64,000 bases of DNA from Amycolatopsis sp. CA-126428 (lineage in GTDB: Bacteria; Actinomycetota; Actinomycetes; Mycobacteriales; Pseudonocardiaceae): contig NZ_PPHF01000074.1 of assembly GCF_002904335.1 (NCBI RefSeq), positions 434,001-498,000 of the forward strand, given 5' to 3'. The notes under the pieces were generated by a model. That model worked only from the letters and a program-made list of their open reading frames with translations. It ran no database searches and was not told the origin of the DNA. Positions 57,600 to 64,000 of the stretch are shown one piece after another. Within the stretch, counting starts at the first letter, position 1; each line of letters opens with the position of its first letter. The position numbers and the translations under genes are program-made.

Positions 57600-60500
57600 G
57601 TGGAAAACAGCACCATGTCCCGCGCCGGAACCGCCCTGGCGGGCGACGGCGGGTCCCCGTCGCCGCCGGGAAGCCGGTCCGAGCCGATGGCCGAGCCGGT
57701 GCTGGACGAACTGGCGGCCGCGGTGTGCCGGCTGCGCGCGGTCGCGGACCACGACGAAGAACAGCTCGCCGGCCGGTTTCGCGGCAGCTTGGCGCAGCAG
57801 GAGATCGGCCTGCTCGAGGATCCGGATTCTTTTCTGCTTCTCGCGCGGTGCTGCTTGATCCGGTTGAGCCCGCGCTTGCGGTCCACGCCGACGGCGGACC
57901 TGCCGGGTGAGCTCCGGCGTGCGCTGGCGGGCGCCGGCGACGCGAAGCCCGCGGTGCTCGCCGTGGCCGACCGGCTCGGCGTCTTCGTCGCCGCGGTCAC
58001 CGACGACCTCCGGTCCGGTACGTACGAGGGCGACCCGCAGTCGGTCGTGCTCTCGGCGCTGGCGTTCAACGCACCGGAGTCACTGTGGCCGCTGATCGAG
58101 CGCCGGTCCGGCAATCCCGCGAGGAAGGTGGACGGCACCGATCCCAACGCCGTCGTCACGGCGATCGCCCAGGCACAGGACGAGCTCGCCGCGGAAGCCA
58201 CCCGGGCCGCGAACGCCTACGCCGGGCTGCGTGACGGTGCGGAGACGTTGCGGGCCGAACTGCCGGAGGGTGAGCTCGGCCGCAGCGCGGGCCTCCTGGC
58301 CTCGCTCGACATCGATGCGGACGGAATGCGCGAGCTCATCGCCGTCCGCGCGGAGTACGCACGCAGTCCACTGTGGAAGAAGTTCATCATCGGCAATCCG
58401 GCGGCCTTGATCGCGGAGGAAGCCGCGGAACTGCTGGCGCACTGGCAGAAGCACGTCGTCGCGGCGCGTGAGGCCGCGAAGCGGGCGAGAAAGGCACGTG
58501 CCGAGGAAGTCGGCTCGCTGCGGCCCCTCGCGCGCACGTTCACCGAGCCGGTGTCTCCGTATTCCGCCTTCTGGCCCGAGTCCGTGCGGCAGCTCGACGG
58601 CTACCGGCGGACGGACCCGCCGGTCGCCGCCGAGCTGGGGAACCTGCGTGCCCCGCACCACCTCTGGACGTTCGACCCGCTGCCCGGTGAGCGCTGGGCC
58701 CGGTTGCCGTACCTGGACTACGTCTACCAAAGCATCGCCTTCCTGACCGACCAGCGGAACCTGCCGTACGAGAACGCCTGCCGCGCCGTCACGGGGATCG
58801 TGCTCGACCAGATGTCCCGCGCTCTGCCCGGCCGGCTGACGCTGACCTGGATCGACCCCCGGGGCCGGGGGCAGAGCGCGGGCCCGCTGCTGTCGCTGCT
58901 CGAACTCGGCAAGCAGCTGATCGGGGACGCCGTCTGGGCCGAGCCCGACGACATCGCCTCGGCGCTGCGGCGGGTGAGCGACCGGATGGCGCAGCTCGAA
59001 CAACGGGCGCTCAAGGACACCTTCCCGAACCTCGACGCCTACAACGCCGCCGCCGGTCAGCTCGCCGAGCCGAACCACGTCGTGGTGGTGACCGGCTACC
59101 CGCACGGCTTCTCCGAAGACTCGGCCCAGCGGCTGCGGCAGATCATCGAGGGCGGCGCCCGCCTCGGCATTGCGGTGCTCGTGGTCGCGGACGAGGCGCT
59201 CTCGCACGCCTACTGGCTCGACGACGGGCCGGGGCACTACCCGGTCATGCGGGTCCGCGGCACCGCGCCGGCGTCGGCACCGTGGTGGAACACCCAGTTG
59301 CTGCGACCGCACACGTTCGTGCTGGGAGCCGAGGAGCGCATGCACGCGTCGCTGCCGCTCGGCCAGGAGCTGCGGTGGGTGCCGTGCGATCCGCTGGTGT
59401 TCACGCCGGAAGCGGCCAACGCGATCGTCGCCGGATATGCGGCGGCGACCGAATCGGCGGCGGAGGTCAAGATCGACGCGGCCACCCTGGTCGAGCCGGG
59501 CACCGGCGCCGACACCACGAAGAGCGTCGACATCCCCCTCGGCCTGCAGGGCCGCCGTGAGGTCCTGAACCTGCGGCTCGGGCACAAGCTGTCCCAGAAC
59601 GTGCTGGTGGGCGGTCTTCCCGGGTCGGGCAAGTCGACGTTGTTCCACACGCTGATCGTCAACGCCGTCCGCCGGTACGACCCCGGAGAGCTGGAGTTGT
59701 ACCTGCTCGACTTCAAGCAGGGGGTCGAGTTCCAGCCCTACGCCGACGGCGCGCTCCCGCACGCCCGGGTGGTCGCGGTCCAGAGTGAGCGCGACTTCGG
59801 CCTCTCGGTGCTGCGCGACCTGCGCGCCGAAATCGACCGGCGGGCCGAGCTGCTCCGGGGTCCGGAGGGAGCGGGCGCCGACGGGCTCACCGAATACCGC
59901 GAGCGGACCGGCAAGAAGCTGCCGCGCATCGTCGTCGTGGTCGACGAGTTCCAGGTGCTCTTCGCCGAGGACGACCGGATCGCGCACGAGTGCGCCCAGC
60001 TGCTGGACCACGTCGTGCGGCAGGGTCGCGCGTTCGGCGTGCACACGGTCCTGGGCACCCAGACCCTGCGGGGGCACGGCGCGATGGGCCTGCTGCGCGG
60101 GACGCTCGACCAGGTCGCCGTCCGGATCGTGCTCAAGACCAGCGAGACGGACTCGCGCCTGTTCCTCAGCGACGAGAACGCCGCCGGGGCGAGGCTGACG
60201 CGGCCGGGCCAGGCGATCTTCAACGACGGCGGCGGCCGCCCGGAGAGCAACGTCGAGTTCCAGGTCGCCCACACCGAGGACGCCGCACGCGACGCCGTCA
60301 TCGCCGAAGCCCGCGAGTCCGCCGACCGGGCCGGGTTCACCCGGGCCCCGCGGGTCTTCGACGGCACCAAGCCGGTCGAGGTCGGCCAGGACGACCGCGT
60401 CACCGCACTCGTCGAAGGGACGGCGCGGGTCGACGGCAAGCGGCTCTGGCTGCACCTCGGCCTCCCGGTGGCGATCAAGGGGTCCGGCGGAGTCGGGCTG

Positions 60501-61193
60501 CGCCGCGCGGGCGGGGCGAACCTGCTGATCGTGCACCGGGACCCGGGGCAGGCGGTCGGCGCGCTGGCCGTGGCGCTGGCCACCGCCCGCTTGTCCACTG
60601 GGGAGCCGCTGCGGATCGTCGGGCTGGAAAGCCTCGGGCAGGACGACGAGGAGCACGAGAAGCTCCAGCACGTCCTGGAGATCGGAGACAACGCCACTTG
60701 CGTCGGCCACGGCAAGATCGGCGCGGCCCTCGCCGAACTCGCGGCCGAGGTGCGGCGGCGGCTGGACGAGGAACGCAGCGGCGAGCGGACCATCGTCGTC
60801 CTGAACGCGCTCCAGCGGGCCCGTGTCCTCGGCGACGAGAACAGCTACGGCGAAGAGGGCTCACCTCGCGCCGACCTGCTGACGATTCTCGCCGAAGGAC
60901 CCGACTACGGCATCCACACCGTGGTGCTGACGGAGTCGGTGGAAGCGGTCGACCGGCGGCTCGGCCACGGCGGTCTCGGCCAGTTCGGGGCGCGGGTCGT
61001 CGGGCAGTGCTCGGTGGATGCCTCGCAGCGCGTCATCGGTAACGGGGCGGCCGGGAAGCTCGGCGAGCACTACGTGATCCTGCACGAACCGGACGACGAC
61101 CGGACGGAGACGCTGCGGCTGTTCCCGCGGCCGGACGACTCGTGGCGTGCGGCGGCCGCCGACGCGGCGGCCCGGCGGACGGTGGCCCGATGA
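57600..61193 (+). CDS. FtsK/EccC-like soluble ATPase of a four-gene operon
   Basis: 1197 residues from GTG 57600, GAGGGG eight bases upstream. No membrane segment. Residues ~1-330 are mostly helical. ~330-600 look like a RecA-fold domain without Walker A (LTLTWIDPRGRG, HVVVVTGYPHGFSEDSAQRL). ~640-900 is the active FtsK motor: Walker A GLPGSGKST at 672-680, LDFKQGVEFQPYA, Walker B IVVVVDEFQ with Asp782, and GTQTLRGHG. ~930-1170 is a second degenerate domain (LLIVHRDPGQAVGAL, TIVVLNALQRARVLG). Three such domains recall EccC of type VII secretion, but membrane anchor and other ESX parts are missing. ATGA-coupled to a WXG100-like gene. Confidence 0.8.
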   Translation: MENSTMSRAGTALAGDGGSPSPPGSRSEPMAEPVLDELAAAVCRLRAVADHDEEQLAGRFRGSLAQQEIGLLEDPDSFLLLARCCLIRLSPRLRSTPTADLPGELRRALAGAGDAKPAVLAVADRLGVFVAAVTDDLRSGTYEGDPQSVVLSALAFNAPESLWPLIERRSGNPARKVDGTDPNAVVTAIAQAQDELAAEATRAANAYAGLRDGAETLRAELPEGELGRSAGLLASLDIDADGMRELIAVRAEYARSPLWKKFIIGNPAALIAEEAAELLAHWQKHVVAAREAAKRARKARAEEVGSLRPLARTFTEPVSPYSAFWPESVRQLDGYRRTDPPVAAELGNLRAPHHLWTFDPLPGERWARLPYLDYVYQSIAFLTDQRNLPYENACRAVTGIVLDQMSRALPGRLTLTWIDPRGRGQSAGPLLSLLELGKQLIGDAVWAEPDDIASALRRVSDRMAQLEQRALKDTFPNLDAYNAAAGQLAEPNHVVVVTGYPHGFSEDSAQRLRQIIEGGARLGIAVLVVADEALSHAYWLDDGPGHYPVMRVRGTAPASAPWWNTQLLRPHTFVLGAEERMHASLPLGQELRWVPCDPLVFTPEAANAIVAGYAAATESAAEVKIDAATLVEPGTGADTTKSVDIPLGLQGRREVLNLRLGHKLSQNVLVGGLPGSGKSTLFHTLIVNAVRRYDPGELELYLLDFKQGVEFQPYADGALPHARVVAVQSERDFGLSVLRDLRAEIDRRAELLRGPEGAGADGLTEYRERTGKKLPRIVVVVDEFQVLFAEDDRIAHECAQLLDHVVRQGRAFGVHTVLGTQTLRGHGAMGLLRGTLDQVAVRIVLKTSETDSRLFLSDENAAGARLTRPGQAIFNDGGGRPESNVEFQVAHTEDAARDAVIAEARESADRAGFTRAPRVFDGTKPVEVGQDDRVTALVEGTARVDGKRLWLHLGLPVAIKGSGGVGLRRAGGANLLIVHRDPGQAVGALAVALATARLSTGEPLRIVGLESLGQDDEEHEKLQHVLEIGDNATCVGHGKIGAALAELAAEVRRRLDEERSGERTIVVLNALQRARVLGDENSYGEEGSPRADLLTILAEGPDYGIHTVVLTESVEAVDRRLGHGGLGQFGARVVGQCSVDASQRVIGNGAAGKLGEHYVILHEPDDDRTETLRLFPRPDDSWRAAAADAAARRTVAR

Positions 61194-61453
61194 GCTACCA
61201 GGGGTTCGATCCGGACGAAGTCGACCGCGCGGCGCACTCGCTCGGCCAGTCGCGGGACCAGATCCAGCAGCAGGCCAGGCAGGTCCGGTCCTGCCTGCGG
61301 AACATCAACCGGTTCCAGGGGAGTGCGGCCGACAAGTCGCGGGCGGCCGCCGACCAGGTGGCGAAGCGGCTGGACCAGGACGTTCGCGAACTGGACCAGC
61401 TGATCCAGGCGCTGAAGTCGCTGGCGGCCCAGGCCCGCCTGCTGAACCGGTGA
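61190..61453 (+). CDS. WXG100-like small helical protein
   Basis: 87 residues, ATGA-coupled to the ATPase gene. Two long helices around a mid-chain turn NINRFQGSAADKSRAAAD, where FQG takes the place of WXG. Size, hairpin shape and gene order after an FtsK/EccC-like ATPase agree with the WXG100 (EsxA/B) family. It may be a substrate or an activating partner of the motor. No export tail motif YxxxD/E is evident. Confidence 0.65.
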   Translation: MSYQGFDPDEVDRAAHSLGQSRDQIQQQARQVRSCLRNINRFQGSAADKSRAAADQVAKRLDQDVRELDQLIQALKSLAAQARLLNR

Positions 61454-62376
61454 GCCGGTTCGCCGGCGATCCCGACCAGCTGCCGCCGGTCGGGGCCGCG
61501 TTGCTGCGCTACGGCGAGCAGCTGGCCCGGCACCGGCTCGCCGTGGAGCGGGGGTGTGCGGACGTCTCACGCGCCGCCGACGCGGTGGTGGTGCGGCTCG
61601 AAGGCAGGCTGCGGGCGGCCGAGGCCCGGCTCGCCGCGGTCGATCCCGAAGACGACGGTGCCTTGGCGGCGGCCCGGCGCGAGGTCGAGCTCGCGACGAC
61701 GAATCGCGACACCGGCCTGGAGCAGCGCCGGCGGATCGAGCGGACGGTCGCCGATCTGCGGGCCCGGACCGGACCCCGGCTGCTCGGCGCGATCCGGACC
61801 GCCGAGCAGGGGCGGGTGCGGATCCTGGCCCTGTGGCGGCAGGTGGATCGTGCGGTGGCCGCGTTCGAGGCGGCGGTGTCGCGCTGTCTCGGCCGGACCA
61901 CGTCCCCGGTGGGCGGGGTGCCCGCACCGGCCGCCCCTTCCGGGGCCGCGATGCCCGGCACCACCGGAGCGGCCGCGGGCGCGCCCTTGCCGTCGATCGG
62001 GCCGGGCCGGCACCGGCTCGTCCCCGTCGAGTTCATCGACGACTCCGACTCGGGCGTGCGGAGCGCGGCCGACTTCCGGAAGGTGGAAATGCGGGTGGTC
62101 CGGGAAGGGCTCCGGAAACTGCAAGCCGAGATCATCCCCGCCGTGCGCTCCGGAGCCGGGCTCGCGGAGATGCGTGAGCTCGATGCGCGCGCCGGACTCA
62201 CCGGTGCGCCGGCGTCGTACGAGAGAACCTACGAAGCCTTCTTCGGTGACACCGCGGTGAAACTGAGCCGGGGCGCCGACGGGCGGTACACCGTGCGCAA
62301 CGGCTACCACCGCATCTGGCTGGCCAAGCAGGCGGGCTTCGACACGTTGCCCGCGGACGTGGGGGAGGACCGGTGA
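61450..62376 (+). CDS. Coiled-coil protein with ParB-like C-terminus
   Basis: 308 residues, GTG start in GTGA overlap. Residues ~1-145 are helical coiled coil (VVRLEGRLRAAEARLAAVDPED, LATTNRDTGLEQRRRIERTVADLRA). A Pro/Ala/Gly linker (~150-190) leads to VPVEFIDDSDSGVRSAADF, and the end reads YERTYEAFFGDTAVKLSR and NGYHRIWLAKQAGFDTLPADV. The G-x-HR-x-x-x-A-x-x-x-G pattern recalls ParB/Srx-fold domains. The LXG/WXG-like N-terminus plus C-terminal domain layout resembles polymorphic toxins of type VII systems; a toxin role is only a hypothesis. Confidence 0.6.
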   Translation: MSRFAGDPDQLPPVGAALLRYGEQLARHRLAVERGCADVSRAADAVVVRLEGRLRAAEARLAAVDPEDDGALAAARREVELATTNRDTGLEQRRRIERTVADLRARTGPRLLGAIRTAEQGRVRILALWRQVDRAVAAFEAAVSRCLGRTTSPVGGVPAPAAPSGAAMPGTTGAAAGAPLPSIGPGRHRLVPVEFIDDSDSGVRSAADFRKVEMRVVREGLRKLQAEIIPAVRSGAGLAEMRELDARAGLTGAPASYERTYEAFFGDTAVKLSRGADGRYTVRNGYHRIWLAKQAGFDTLPADVGEDR

Positions 62377-62612
62377 ACGTCCTGGCCGGGCTGATGACCG
62401 CGGTGCAGCGGGACCACCAGGTGTTCCGGGCCGCGACCCGCTCGCTCATGGCGACCTGGCGCGACCCGCACGCCGAGCGCTTCGAACGCGAAGTCCTGGC
62501 CGCGCTGGACCAGGACAGCGCCTCGACGCTGGATGCGCTGCATGAAGCGGAGAGCGAACTGGCCCGGGCCGAGCAGGCGCTGCGCGGGGCCGGGGAGTCC
62601 CTGCTGCGCTGA
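62373..62612 (+). CDS. Small helical protein, last gene of the FtsK-like operon
   Basis: 79 residues, GTG start in GTGA overlap. Mostly helix (LMTAVQRDHQVFRAATRSLMATWRD, STLDALHEAESELARAEQALRG), amphipathic, no membrane segment or signal. Could be a chaperone, partner or immunity protein for the previous gene product; no family recognised. Stop lies within a terminator hairpin. Confidence 0.65.
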   Translation: MNVLAGLMTAVQRDHQVFRAATRSLMATWRDPHAERFEREVLAALDQDSASTLDALHEAESELARAEQALRGAGESLLR

Positions 62613-62634
62613 CGGCGCCGGCCGGTCAGCGCAG
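62604..62634. terminator. Bidirectional hairpin overlapping two stop codons
   Basis: CTGCGCTGAC and GTCAGCGCAG are perfect 10-bp arms with an 11-base GC spacer. The left arm contains the TGA of the small helical protein gene, the right arm the stop of the convergent LacI gene. Confidence 0.75.
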
Positions 62635-63672
62635 GGTCGAGGCGCGGACCACCAGCTCCGGGGTGAACACGACCTTCCGGTGTTCATGACCGGCTTCGGT
62701 CGCTTCCGCCAGCAGCAGCTCGACGGCCGTGCGGCCCAGGCGCCGCCGTGGCTGGCGGACCGAGGTCAGCGGGACCGCGGCCGCCGCGGCGAACTCGATG
62801 TCGTCGTAGCCGACGATCGCCAGGTCGTCCGGGACGCTCATGCGCAGGTTCGCGCAGGTCTGCAGCAGGCCGAGGGCGACCAGGTCGTTGGCGCAGAACG
62901 CGGCGGTCGGGCGGGCCGACGCCGGCCGCCCCGCCAGCCGCTCGCCCGCGCCGCGGCCGTCGGCCACCGTCAGCGCCGTCGTCGTCAGGTCGACGAGGTG
63001 GTCCGGGCCGAGCCCGGCGGCCGCCAGGGCCCGCAGGGCGCCGAGCCGGCGGTCGCGGACCTGGCCGACCGTCGTGTGGTTGCCGATGAAGGCGATCCGC
63101 TCGTGGCCCTGTTCGAGCAGGTGCCGCACGGCGATCTCGCCGCCGTAGACGTCGTCGACCGCGACCGAACAGTGCGTGGTGCCTTCCGGTGTGCGGTCGA
63201 CGACGACCACCGGCGTGCCGCGGCGGGCGATCTCGCCCAGCAGCGGGGCGTCCGGGTCGACCGGCGTGATGAGGACGCCCTGGACGCGCTGCTGTTCGAG
63301 GCGCCCGAGGTAGGCGGCCTCGCGCGAGGGCTGGTGCGCGCTGTTGCAGAGGAAGAGGGAAAGGCCGCCCTCCCCGGCGGCGTCCGCGGCGTCCTCCATG
63401 CCGGCCGCGACGTCGGTGAAGAACGGGTTGCTGCCGTCGAGCATGACGTAGGCCAGCACCCGGCTGCGCCCGGCCCGCAGCTGCCGCGCGGATTCGTTGC
63501 GCACGAAGCGGAGTTCGGCCATCGCGGCTTCGACCTTGGCGCGGGTCGCCGGGCTGACCCGATCGGGCCGGTTGAGCACGTTGGACACCGTGCCGAGGGA
63601 GACGCCGGCGACCGCCGCGACCTCCTTGATGCCCGCCGCGCGCGGCTCGGCACCCGGCTCCCTGACCACCAT
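62626..63672 (-). CDS. LacI-family regulator divergent from a sugar ABC ATPase
   Basis: 348 residues from ATG 63672, chosen because GAGGGGG lies just upstream; a longer open frame is not used. HTH: IKEVAAVAGVSLGTVSNVLN, then RPDRVSPATRAKVEAAM. Effector domain: GSNPFFTDVAAGMEDAA, LEQGHERIAFIGN, AAFCANDLVALGLL and IVGYDDIEFAAAAAVPLTSVRQP. RbsR-like layout. It should repress the divergent importer operon through TGAAA/TTTCA sites. Confidence 0.9.
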   Translation of the reverse strand: MVVREPGAEPRAAGIKEVAAVAGVSLGTVSNVLNRPDRVSPATRAKVEAAMAELRFVRNESARQLRAGRSRVLAYVMLDGSNPFFTDVAAGMEDAADAAGEGGLSLFLCNSAHQPSREAAYLGRLEQQRVQGVLITPVDPDAPLLGEIARRGTPVVVVDRTPEGTTHCSVAVDDVYGGEIAVRHLLEQGHERIAFIGNHTTVGQVRDRRLGALRALAAAGLGPDHLVDLTTTALTVADGRGAGERLAGRPASARPTAAFCANDLVALGLLQTCANLRMSVPDDLAIVGYDDIEFAAAAAVPLTSVRQPRRRLGRTAVELLLAEATEAGHEHRKVVFTPELVVRASTLR

Positions 63673-63697
63673 CCGTACCCCCTCTTCGTGCTGACTG

Positions 63698-63711
63698 TTG
63701 AAACGTAACAT
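63698..63711. promoter_or_regulatory. LacI half-palindrome near the regulator start
   Basis: TTGAAACGTAACAT matches the symmetric LacI word TTGAAACGTTTCAA at 11 of 14 positions and lies 26 bp upstream of the LacI start. Probably an autoregulatory or auxiliary operator. Confidence 0.5.
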
Positions 63712-63764
63712 CACCGCGAAGTACCCGGTGGAGAAAGCCGTTTGGCCACGGCTGAGCCGATGCA

Positions 63765-63791
63765 TTGACTTCTCGTTCCGCCGCATAGTAG
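63765..63791 (+). promoter_or_regulatory. Candidate promoter for the sugar ABC ATPase gene
   Basis: TTGACT at 63765-63770 and TAGTAG at 63786-63791 are spaced 15 bp, slightly short. The LacI-type palindrome at 63811 would lie just after the start site. Confidence 0.4.
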
Positions 63792-63810
63792 CTTCACCGC
63801 ACCAGATTTG

Positions 63811-63822
63811 TGAAACCTTTCA
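63811..63822. promoter_or_regulatory. TGAAA-CC-TTTCA operator
   Basis: A 5+2+5 perfect inverted repeat of LacI type, between the candidate promoter and the ATPase gene ribosome site. Confidence 0.6.
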
Positions 63823-63836
63823 ATCCGGAGGTCGCG

Positions 63837-64000
63837 ATGACGCGGCAGGACCCGGGCCGGGCCCCTCTGCTGGAGGTGCGCGGCGTGACGAAGTCGTTCG
63901 GAGCGGTCGCGGCCGTCGCCGGCGTGAGCTTCGGTTTGCACGCCGGAGAAGCCCACGCGCTGGTCGGGGAGAACGGCGCCGGCAAGTCCACGATCGTCAA
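63837..64000 (+). CDS. Sugar ABC transporter ATP-binding protein, 3' end outside the window
   Basis: 54 codons are visible from ATG 63837, with GGAGG five bases upstream. The sequence LLEVRGVTKSFGAVAAVAGVSFGLHAGEAHALVG leads to Walker A GENGAGKST, as in RbsA/XylG/MglA-type double ATPases. The divergent RbsR-like regulator supports a pentose or hexose importer. Confidence 0.85.
   Translation, partial: MTRQDPGRAPLLEVRGVTKSFGAVAAVAGVSFGLHAGEAHALVGENGAGKSTIV

Noticed and set aside
57600..62612. A complete type VII secretion locus.
   Set aside because: No EccB, EccD, EccE, mycosin or PE/PPE gene is present and the ATPase has no membrane segments, so only resemblance is claimed.

Overview
The window comes from a high-GC actinobacterium, most likely a member of the Pseudonocardiaceae such as Amycolatopsis. 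This is inferred, not proven. It rests on strongly GC-biased codon use, many GTG and TTG starts, ATGA/GTGA-coupled operons, apparently leaderless promoters, Tat-exported and lipobox-bearing exoenzymes, a predicted 10-methyl fatty acid pathway, ANTAR/SpoIIE signalling, and repeats of the word TCCACTGTGGA. I saw no rRNA, tRNA, CRISPR array, transposase or integrase.

Layout. 1-4.7 kb: a three-gene coupled cassette (5'-truncated TIR-domain protein, winged-helix protein, large ATPase with an AAA/STAND-like and a HerA-like motor), a candidate immune system. 4.7-7.4 kb: a GNAT-like/ThiF fusion and an acidic Asp23-family protein. 7.5-21.3 kb: a hemicellulose locus with an SGNH hydrolase, a GH3 beta-glycosidase, a LacI regulator, a sugar ABC importer, a GH115 alpha-glucuronidase, a second LacI regulator, a GH10 xylanase and a CE4 deacetylase. 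21.4-25.6 kb: lipid genes, namely a delta-9 desaturase and the predicted tmsA/tmsB pair for 10-methyl fatty acids, with a cold-shock gene between them. 25.7-29.2 kb: two divergent DUF6292-like paralogues around a perfect inverted repeat, a DivIVA-like protein and an S9 peptidase.

29.1-34.1 kb: a four-gene homoprotocatechuate meta-cleavage operon that includes a FAH-RraA fusion and has an AT-rich inverted repeat over its promoter. 34.2-42.5 kb: a CorA-family transporter, palindrome clusters, then a 1523-residue poly-HAMP hybrid kinase coupled to an ANTAR-GAF-PAS-SpoIIE phosphatase. 42.4-46.3 kb: a cation/proton antiporter and a LysR/poxB divergon. 46.4-53.1 kb: mostly single genes (a NERD-like membrane protein, an HNH nuclease lipoprotein, a fructosamine-kinase-like enzyme, MmcQ-like and GNAT proteins, an M1 metallopeptidase with a structured leader, DUF488). 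53.1-57.4 kb: a Tat-exported GH2, a NagZ-like GH3 and a zinc-ribbon membrane protein.

57.6-62.6 kb: a four-gene, fully translationally coupled operon of a cytoplasmic FtsK/EccC-like ATPase, an 87-residue WXG100-like protein, a coiled-coil protein with a ParB-like end, and a 79-residue helical protein. With no ESX membrane genes in view, it is the second strong candidate for an undescribed system. The window closes with a LacI regulator divergent from a truncated sugar ABC ATPase gene.
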